NCBI GenBank assembly: GCA_003344405.1 | Contig: NOWV01000246.1 | Span: 28,674 to 92,673 of the forward strand | Origin: Trichoplax sp. H2 | Lineage: Eukaryota > Placozoa > Uniplacotomia > Trichoplacea | Direction: 5' to 3' | DNA: 64,000 nucleotides | Part shown: piece after piece, positions 54,901-64,000 of the stretch | How the letters are laid out: each line of letters opens with the position of its first letter | How positions within the stretch are numbered: the first letter of the stretch is position 1 | Program-made: the position numbers and the translations under genes | The notes under the pieces: generated by a model | What the model was told of the DNA's origin: nothing | Seen by the model: only the letters and a program-made list of their open reading frames with translations | Database searches by the model: none

Positions 54901-56269
54901 CTTGAAAAAGAATTGTCTCTGGAAGGGGTCTTGCAATAAAATATGGCTGCGATTCAATAATATTAAGCCATCCTGATGTTACCAAGTTGCTATGAGAATT
55001 GGATGCTAAGCATGAATAGACAGCTTTATCGCTCTGTTCCAAATAACGAATTAAGAGTGAACCATTATTGTACACATTATATTTACCACTATTTGGGACG
55101 ACAGCCCCATTTTTGTACCATCTATATTGAACATTACTACCACCGGCACGACATGCCCACATGAAATCTGATAATACTGGTTGAGCGGTATCAGTAATAC
55201 GTAATTCCCATGAGGGATCGATATGAATGGTTAATTGAGCCATTTTGGTCATAGGTGTACCACCGTTCATCGCTGTACATGAATAATTTCCGGCATCTTC
55301 CTTTCGAAGGTTAGTTATAGTTAACTGCCTTCCCCATTTATCGAATCGATATCTACCAAAGGGTAATGGGCCTCCTACCTTTTGCCACTGAATTGTAGGT
55401 ATAGGAAAACCCGTAGCAATGCACTGGAGTATTACATCGCCGCCAATGTCGATTAGCTGATTGATTGGCCCTTCAGTAATATTAACTGCTTCAGATGAAA
55501 CTGATTGACCAGTAATATTTACGCTCTGCCAAGAACCAATGACGGTCGTTGAAGAGATAGTATTACTATCGGGCCTTGAAAGAGGAAATTCTGTTGAACA
55601 ACGTAATTCTTTAGTGTCATTCGACTTCGCATAAACAAAATATAAGTTACCCGTAACGATTGAGATTGCAACTCGAGCATTTTCCTCGATACGCTGCGAC
55701 TTTCGATCACTCCAAAAGATATTTCCCGGTCTTGGTGTTGTGCTAGGAGGGATAAAACAATCTAAATAGCCGCTTGCATTGGGTTTAATAAATTTATCTT
55801 GTGACGAATCTGATAGTGGTGTAAAGCGAACTTGTAATGTGGCTAGGCGACTAACACTAGTTCCGTATTGATTTGTAGCAAAACACTGATAGCTATTGCT
55901 TTCATCAGCCTTAATGACTCCAGTAAAGGATAAGTTGCCTTCACGCAATTGAACTCGCTGATCAAGCAGAACAGCCTGATTATTGCGTCTCCAAAAGTAA
56001 GTGATAGTATCAGGCCCAGTTGCCTTGCATGGCAGCGTTAAGCCACTATCGTGTGCTAATGAGATTGCACTTACTCCAGAGTAATCGGGTGGTTGAATAG
56101 TAAAAGTGGGGGCATTAACACAAGTAACTGGCAAAACACTTGCTGCTGTCACTAAGTAAAACAGCAAGATTGTGATGGACGATAATTTAATTGCCATACC
56201 TTGAATTACTAAAAATACAAGACAGCAAAAAATATTTAGTACTCTATCAAGGAAAAATCGCAACCCCAC
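51941..56269 (-). CDS. L1CAM-like: L1CAM-family adhesion molecule 3 with FIGEY ankyrin motif
   Basis: Exons 56269-53666, 53361-53178 and 53058-51941 total 3906 nt, 1301 residues. The start may instead be the internal ATG at 56197, which opens directly on a signal peptide (MAIKLSSITILLFYLVTAAS). Six Ig domains follow; the first ends YQCFATNQYGTSVSR. There are five FN3 domains; FN3-1 reads IPDPPFNV and WLPGNSNNSPLQKFIIRY, very close to vertebrate L1 members. The TM helix is about 1134-1156 (WFIGLVSAVGGLIVILIIIF). The tail of about 145 residues has a proline-rich stretch (PEIPPLPAED, RPPLPHD), then the ankyrin-binding type motif FNEDGSFIGEY (52082-52114), where vertebrates have FIGQY, and ends FSTFV, a class I PDZ-type ligand like the SFV end of NrCAM. 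Predicted role: adhesion receptor anchored to the spectrin-ankyrin skeleton. Confidence 0.95.
52082..52114 (-). other. FIGQY-type ankyrin-binding motif (FNEDGSFIGEY)
   Basis: Part of the cytoplasmic tail of the third L1-type gene. In vertebrate L1, neurofascin, NrCAM and CHL1 the corresponding FNEDGSFIGQY segment binds ankyrin, and phosphorylation of the Tyr blocks binding. Here the only change in the core is Q to E. Confidence 0.93.
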
Positions 56270-59200
56270 AAAATTATTCTTAATAATCGTTATTATTAGT
56301 AAATTGAATCATTTGCTCAATGAAATGACGAAAGTAAAAGATTTTTGTAACTGATCAACTTCGTGTGAATCGAGTAATATTAATTACCTAAGAAACGAAC
56401 AAAAGTTTTACGTGTTCTTAAAAAATTTTCTTTCTGCCTTTTCTGATTGTCCACAAATTCTACCGTTGTATTTCTGATTGTAAACGATAGATCCTGCGCG
56501 ATTTCTTCGTTCTAAGGACTAGCGCTTTCCTTTCGGCGCGGTAATTGCTTCATTAAGTAGGGAGAAATATTATATTTTTACTTGGAAAATTGCACAACGC
56601 CAAGACGCTTTGACATCTAGCGTGGACAATTTGACGTAATGTCCATATGGTGAAGGGCAAAATAAATATCAAGAATGTTTAAACAGCGTCACCAGGTATA
56701 AATGCTCGGCCCAAGTTGACTTATATAAATGGATATGAGTAATCCAAATGTTAGCTTTTATCACTCGCAATATTTCCAAATACGGCAACAATATATCACG
56801 TCTTAATGACTCGTTCGATTCATGGTAAAATCAATAAGAGAAATGATTGTATTAATATGGAAGAAGGAGAGTTGAAAAGTAGACGGTTATTACGAAATCG
56901 TGGTGATAAAATTTATTTAATTTTAGCTTTGGTCCAGATAATTCGAACGATCGCTATAAAATAAGTTTGACCACATTGAAGATGCACGCATCAATGCAGG
57001 TAATATAGTAGAATAGATCAGAAGTTATTTGACTTCCTTGTCAGTAAAATAAGGAACTAATAGGTTTACTAATTGAAAATGGAGTTTTCCTTGTAAAGTA
57101 AAGGAGTTACATAGAATTTGAAGATTTAATGAGAAAACGTAAATTACTAGGGTATACAATACGATAATGCGTTGAATGTAGTCAATTTGTATAAAACAGT
57201 AATGTATTAATTGAAACAATGGCGTCGATTGAGGATAACTAGGTAATTCTTTTCCGACGTGATTTGATTGATAGCTGCTCATGAATATCAATAGTATTTA
57301 TCATGTGGATGAAAACATTCCAAAGAAGATATTAAAGTGGTATCAAACAATAATGAACTGAATAGACAAAGTATTATCAATTGGCTCAGACAGAGTGGAG
57401 CGGCACTTTTTCAATCTAACTTTTCTTGTTTCGCTAATGAGAAATTTCAATACAGAATTTGAAAGTTTGCACAAAAATCAGTCTATAGTATTGTAGACAA
57501 AGTAGTGCTACGATATTACTAATGATTAATTTTACTCTTACTTTAATGGTAAGTTTATAATAATAACGGTTATCCACTTAATACGGCAAGGTAGTAGAGT
57601 ATTGAAGTCACATTGACAATTTGGGCTTTCTCTACTCTGTCAGCTATGTTGGTGGGAAACAACGGTAGATTAAAATAGTCGCATTATAAGTACTAACTAG
57701 AGCAATTAAACTAGATAACAGCTCGCATTCATATTCTAGTTATGGCGGTTGATGAACTGGTTAAAATGACCAGTCCATTTTCAATTAGCTTCATTTGTTT
57801 TGAAATGTCTTTTTAGATCATAATGCCGAGACGTAAATTGCAGTTGGATTACGTCTTCCATTAGTCCGTCATTTTAAAGTTCAGACTAATTGAGTCATGT
57901 TACAGTTGCATTCGTGAAAAAAATTAAATTAAATTATATATCGTGCCCAAGTCACTGATTCACTATTATAGACGGCAAAGGGGGACATTTATAATCTAAT
58001 TAAGCGATACGACTTTCTTTGATCACTTCCCTCTGTGATTAAACGTAAAGAATTATGTACTGTAGTAATTGAAAGCGATCTACCCTTATTAAAATTATGT
58101 TCTAGTATAGCAACAGTAGCAATACAGAAGTTTTTAGTCGATGATGAATCATCGACACATTCGTAAATTGCTCTCCTTGGAGCAATTATTATTAATAGTT
58201 ATCAGTGAAAAGACACTTCATGGAAAATAAATAGAATATTAGACTATTTTAATGAATAGTGTACCGATTGAATTCAGACCCAATAACGGATTATAATCAA
58301 TATTATTATATAACAAAGCAATGCAGTACTAATGCGATCAAAAAATAGTACACAAAACAAAAGTAATACAATGGCTTTTAATGGGGTAAAGATAGAGTTA
58401 TGAATAAAGGAGATATTTCTTACTGCCTATTACCATCAGCGACGTGTAATAAGGCGCTTCTTCCATCATTACTAAAATGATGTCCGATAAAATCTATTGT
58501 TCATAGCCAGACAATTTATATACTATATATATCGTAAATTGAGTTAGGGCCGCGTCACCGTAGTGCTAGGGCTTTTTTGTTTCATGCATGTAATTTTTTA
58601 CCCTATGATTTAAACCATAGTGAAATCATTGAAATAGAAAAGTCTTAAGGGTTCTACCATTTATGATTTTAAGAATCAGCAATTATGCTGCTATTACTAG
58701 CTAACAAAACAGAATGATGTCATCACTTATAAAATAGTCACTGATTATTATAATAAGCATATTATATAACTTTTATGTTTTATTAATTCACTGTTTATTT
58801 CATCAGATCTTGTTATAAAGCTTGCGTAGAGATGTTAGATACAGCATCATCTACGCTTAAATCCTTCTACTTGGGTAAATCCCATTCGTTATTTTGCCTT
58901 ATACGCTTGAGAATGACCATTAAGTTTAACTTTGACAAAATATTCGCTGTCTTCTCTGCACTGTTTAAAATCAGCACATATTTTAAAAGACTATATTACT
59001 TATGCCATAAGGGTGCTGCAGAGTACATGTATATTACTACAACAAGAATATTTCCCTTTTTCAAATTTACACTGATTAGGATGGCTGTTAATGTATACGG
59101 TATTAGCTACATCGCTAAATTATTATGCCACATTTAATTCTAGTTAGCACAGTAGCCCTGTTATCAGACTTTCACTTCGTAAATTTTTTCTAGTAAAGAA

Positions 59201-61412
59201 TTCGATTGAGATGGTGTCCATGCCATGAGATGATGGGTTGCCAATGCTGCTGGTGAATTAAAATTTTGTTAATTGCGGTGTATTTTTATATAATTGCCTA
59301 GTAGAAAGTTATGAAATGCGATGATTATCGTATGATCTATCTTTTTACGGTTACAAAGCGCAGTCTATATGTATCGAAATCGCAATTGTAAGCACATTAA
59401 CAGACTGAAATGTTTGCTCATATGTTTATAGCTTTGCTCGCTAGAATTATTTCCAAGAACTTCAAGTAGACTCTTCTATAATGAATTATTCAGGGTTCCA
59501 TTGCTACGGCAACATATTGCACGCTTTTGTTCTGATATAAGGATAGAAGCAATCCTATGTCATTTTAGGCAAGAATCGATAAGAAATACCGTAGTTATTG
59601 ATTAAACACATGAAGTGACCTCTAAAGGGAATGTGATGGAAATCAATATAAAAATATGGCAGAGTCAGGATGGATAAATTATCGTCAATATTGTCGTCCA
59701 ATATTGACATTTTAATCCTTTGATTTAAATATCACATGATTTGATTTTCAAATTTATTTTAAAACAGTTTAGTATTAACGGCCAGTTGCATTTGATTCAG
59801 ATGTTGGCTCTATCCTCTATATAGCGTTTAACGATTATCTGCTAATCATACTAAATTAATACCGTTGTTAAATTTGTTGAATATGGCATTAAAGCGATGC
59901 AGGGATAGATTCAAGATTACTTTATAGACATATGTTTATTTTCGATGGAAATCAAGACGTGATTTCAAATATTAACGTAAGATTTAGTGACACTAAATAT
60001 AGAGAAACTTTAAATAGTCGATGTATTACCATTAACATGTGAGCTCACTAATTGTATGACTGTTTTGCCTCTAATAATATAGTTTAATGATAGAATACGA
60101 AATTTGTATAGTCAATAAGTCAATACTTACATCGCGTACGTCGGAAGAGTTTACTCTAACAAAGAACACATAAAATCAAAATAATATCTTACTCATCTCG
60201 AACCTGGGTTATGAGTAGTTCCGTAATTATAATGATAACTATGAAATCTGGCATAGACAATACTGCAATTATTCCTCATTAATATTGAAGCATATGGCTC
60301 ATTTCCTAATACAATTTATTCTATTATTATACTGAGGAGATACCAATTTGCACCGCATGCCCTGCTCTACTATAGTATGTACGGTAGATACCAAGTGTCT
60401 TAGCTATGTGCAACTAACAATTGCATAACCAATTAATAGGTAATAAATGTTCATTAGCAATCCATTGATGATATTATTCTATTATGAGCAATACATGCGC
60501 TACCGGTATAGATTACAAATGCTATTGAAGGACAATGACTAATTAAAGTTTATTCAATTTGTCTACCAAAATCAGTACTAGGAAATCATCTATAGATCAT
60601 GTGAAGAGAATGTATCGTTCTCTGATAATCGGATCAAAAATTTTCCCTAGGTTCAATAGCTGAGAAAGAAATAACAATTCTATCACCAGACGTCGCTGAG
60701 ATGAAACATTTTAATCCGTTTCTCCCATTGTTTTAAAATTCTCCACGACTGAATATAATTCTAGATCGCTCCTCCTATTTGGCGAACATATCAAATTATG
60801 AACAATACTGACTGATGGGCTTTTCTTGAGTAATATAATGTCCTCTTGAATAAGCCAACTCTTCATGGAAATTAACAATTGGATAATAGTATTCCACTCT
60901 AAAGCGACATGATTTTCTCTCATCTATACCTTATTATAACTTTCAGTACAGACAAATTTAACTAGGATAGATTCTACAGTTTGTTCAGTGTAGTCGATAT
61001 ACGTAATACGAGTTCATTTGAATTAAAGATAATTTCTCATTTTATATCGATCAGTTGCCACAGTCTATAGATAGTTTCTTATTTCTATTAAGCGAATTAA
61101 AATTGATCTAAGAGCTATAGTACTATACTCTTCTATAACTTAATTGTCATTTGGTCTTAGATTCTGGACTAGATATGTCAATAGGGTGTCTCGTTTATCT
61201 TACACAATATTAGTTTATAGCTTCTTCTGCGGCTCAGATTTGACACTCTAGTTCTCGCTACTAATAATTATATATAATTAATATGCATTTGTTGCATTCT
61301 TTTGAGGGTTACATGCTAGTACAACAATTAGACCCTGCTTAATGATAAAATTATAAGAGAAAGGGCACAGCAATCATGACTTTGTATATTGACAACTATT
61401 CATCGGAGATTA
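56270..61412. other. Long stretch without a supportable gene
   Basis: Upstream of the third L1-type gene. One exon-like segment stands out at 56927-56999 (+): it has AG and GT borders and reads FGPDNSNDRYKISLTTLKMH, but I find no in-phase partner exons. Two other open frames (58832-59137 plus, 60711-60923 minus) lack family resemblance. Small hairpins lie at about 58138-58157 (GTCGATGATGAATCATCGAC) and 58167-58188. Confidence 0.5.
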
Positions 61413-61525
61413 TTCAATCAAAATTGTACCCTCCTGTTGCATAAAAGTTGTCGCCCCTTATCTAGAAGATCTCTTCTAGGCAGGTGCAACAACTTTCATG
61501 CAACGGGGAGTACAATTTTGATTGA
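61413..61525. repeat. Long imperfect inverted repeat (hairpin or small MITE-like element)
   Basis: The left arm TCAATCAAAATTGTACCCTC, continuing CTGTTGCATAAAAGTTGT, is mirrored by the right arm ACAACTTTCATGCAACGG GGAGTACAATTTTGATTGA. The centre contains AGAAGATCTCTTCT. Arms are about 38-50 bases with a few mismatches. There is no coding potential. It may be a non-autonomous element or fold as a structured transcript. Confidence 0.8.
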
Positions 61526-64000
61526 GTAGTCCTTGTGTTCATCATAAAATGAAATTTCATAATCATTTACTGTGACACACTATTCCACGCGAATATATCA
61601 AATAGAAAGTTCGAAAGACCCGAATTTGATTACGAACATGCCAGCCAATCAAACATATTCGTATAATTATAACTTCATTAGTGACTAACTAGCTAAGTTA
61701 TTGATAAAAATTTTATTTTCATATGAATAAACAATAACTTTAATGAAAAAAAGCATAATTTCCATCTAAAAATTAGATTCATCAAAGAAAGTTTGATTCA
61801 TAAGAGATTATTTCTGAATTTCGTAATCCCAACTAGTATCCTTAAGCTTTTACCTTGGTAGTAATTCATATTGATATGACTGCATATAGATTTTACAGTA
61901 TATCTACTTGTGTGCGAACATATGCAAAGTTCCAAACTGATAATTAATATAAAAGTAAGAAATTTAGGCTATTTTATGATTCAATTCTTTCACATATTAA
62001 ATAATAGTCAACTTGAATAAATTTGTAATTCACTATGCCTTACTGAATGTATGATGGTACAGTGGATATTTATAAAATAAATTCTTAAACCGAATCAGTA
62101 ATGCAAGCAGTTACCGCAAATAGAGTTCCTCGTTTAAATTATGAGTATCACATCAATGAATGGAGATATTTCAAAGAAGAAATACATAATGTTATTCATA
62201 GAAAATCTATCACAAAAAAAGCCCTTTTTTTTCTATGAAGGCTGATAAATATGATATGCTTGACCCATATTTCATCTAATGACCTAATAGATATTGTTTA
62301 TTAAGTGACTAAATGTCAATTCGAAAGTTAGTATTCTTGATTAAAATAGATTCTAACGCATTGGATTATTACCTACTGTTTTAGCATACTTTCTGTATAA
62401 ATAATACAGCAAGTTAGGAGATTCTAACAGGATTCATCAGTGTTTCAGGCGCCGAAAATAGTAGAAACCATATTCTCATGAAATTTTATCTGGTTAAATT
62501 TAAATTATTCGCGATGTATATTTTTGAAATACAAATAATTAGAATTAGTATCATTTACTAGAATTAGTTTGGAGCTAGTTACCATATTAATAATTTGTAT
62601 ATACCTATTATGATTTGGCGTAAAATCTAACATACCGATTTGATATCACACAACAAGTAGCCAGAACGCATGCATCACACACTGTATAATCATGACGATG
62701 TAGTTTAGTTACGTGGATTCCATCGACCTACACCAAATCAGTGACTATAATAGAATAGGTTTTGAGCCCGCAATTCTTTTGCATATTACAGATATCATTA
62801 AAACTATTAAATATTATTATAGCGTAATAATTACTCTTAATCGGTAAGAATGAGTTTCAACCAACGATATATCCTTCATTAAATGCAGCTATTACTGGGC
62901 ATTGCTAATCATCGTAGTTTATGCTAGACGGCCAGTTATAAGTCTTCTGTTGTAAATATCTAGATGCAGTAATTTTAACGTAGACGTAGTAATATTTATC
63001 ATACGATTTAGGTTCAGTAAGATTTGGCAAAGTATTTAAACCTTTCTATAAAGCGCTACTCTTTCGTCTATAAAAATTGACAATATTCTTTTGTCTCAAA
63101 GAAATATAGACATTACAATGCTGTACTGACCTCTAAAATGCGGCTTGGGATTTATTGTTGCATGTATTCATTGAACAAGCGAATATAAAAATTTTGATGA
63201 GTTTAAGTATATTTATTATCATCAACAGTCTGCTATTGCTTTATTATCGCATCTGAACTGTACTTTTTAGGATTATTCTAATTTACTATACTTCAGTTAC
63301 GGTATTCATAGACAAAAGAAGTCTTAAATTACGCTATGTTAGGCTTGCGAGCCGTAAGAATTTGCTGCTGTACTAGCGGCGCGTTAACTTATTCTATCGC
63401 GATTTTATCATTTAAAGTTCCTTTATCTTACTTCTAGAATTGAACTGCGCTGTATTCAAAATAAGTAACCTTGCTAGGGAATAGCAAATCAAATTACAAC
63501 CTAGTTTAGAATTATACAAGCCTCTCTGCTTTAATTTCTAATCATTTGCTTGTAAATTTCTATAAAAGTTACTCAAGGCATTAAAATAACAGCAGACCTT
63601 GTTTGAATTTTAAGCAGATCATACAGTAATTTTTATGGCAAGTAGACTATTACGTGAAATAAGTACTTGTAATACTACTACTATAGTAAATTTTAAGTTT
63701 AAATTCTTAAATAATTATATGCTTAAAAGCTTTAAGAATATCGTAATGAAACTGACTGACTCATGTATAGACGGTAGTACAGAGTTTCGCCTATCCATAC
63801 AAAAATTTTACGAATCGATCCGGAAAAATTAGTCGTTTAATAATGAAGGTGTTTCGAAATAACTTTAAGCTATAGAAATATAAATAAATCCCAAAATTAA
63901 TCTCTATGGTCAACACTTTTGCTTGATATGCCTGCTAACCAAGCGCTTATGACATGTTAATCCAAATTAGGTAATAAGCGAGATATTGTGGCATTGATAC
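61526..64000. other. No gene that can be supported
   Basis: Two ATG-started frames are worth noting but not calling: 62101-62238 (+, 45 codons, NYEYHINEWRYFKEEIHNV) and 63635-63832 (+, MASRLLREIST...). The second could begin a gene running past the window end. The rest is AT-rich. Confidence 0.45.

Noticed and set aside
56927-56999. Exon-like segment FGPDNSNDRYKISLTTLKMH
   Set aside because: Borders are good, but no in-phase upstream or downstream exon was found; kept only as a lead.
58832-59137. 101-codon plus open frame
   Set aside because: No family resemblance; hydrophobic, AT-driven composition without splice context.
60711-60923. 70-codon minus open frame (MRENHVALEWNTI...)
   Set aside because: Codon use looks possible and an AG precedes the ATG, but no partner exon or homology is visible.
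62101-62238. 45-codon plus open frame MQAVTANRVPRLNYEY...
   Set aside because: Short, no homology recognised, no flanking exons.

Overview
The window looks like a metazoan nuclear genome, most likely a placozoan (Trichoplax/Hoilungia type). This is inferred from AT-rich DNA, many short GT-AG introns, the standard code, and animal-type proteins. Most genes are split into short exons. I rebuilt gene models by matching splice sites, reading phase and remembered family sequences; for every multi-exon gene with a proposed start and stop the spliced length is a whole number of codons.

Layout. 221-6652 (+): an ABCC/MRP1-type ABC transporter whose 5' end lies off the window. 7901-9999 (-): GNPTG, the gamma subunit of GlcNAc-1-phosphotransferase. 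11172-14316 (+): the DNA-repair protein ERCC1, ending 31 bases from a convergent gene for an unrecognised small secreted protein (14348-15180, -). 16055-20246 (+): the first of three L1CAM-type adhesion molecules (6 Ig + 5 FN3 + TM). 22894-23746 (-): a small cysteine-cluster, lysine-rich protein. 28066-37511 (+): a 13-exon gene joining a discoidin (F5/8C) domain to a DUF4062-like region, a NACHT ATPase and WD40 repeats. 38833-39029 (+): a possible exon of a TMEM26-like membrane protein, followed by degenerate repeats. 42390-46554 (-): the second L1-type gene. 46920-50819 (+): an unrecognised multi-pass membrane protein, head to head with it. 51941-56269 (-): the third L1-type gene, which alone keeps the L1-family ankyrin motif (FIGEY) and a C-terminal PDZ-type ligand. 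56270-64000: no gene I can support.

How the genes relate. The three L1-type genes are clear paralogs and form a dispersed local family with the same extracellular plan and different cytoplasmic tails. The other genes are unrelated housekeeping or membrane functions: export of conjugates, lysosomal enzyme tagging, and nucleotide-excision/cross-link repair. The most unusual gene is the discoidin-NACHT-WD40 fusion. It has no signal peptide, and its discoidin domain lacks the terminal cysteine pair of secreted homologs. It therefore reads as a cytosolic STAND-type sensor with a lectin/lipid-binding-like front end.
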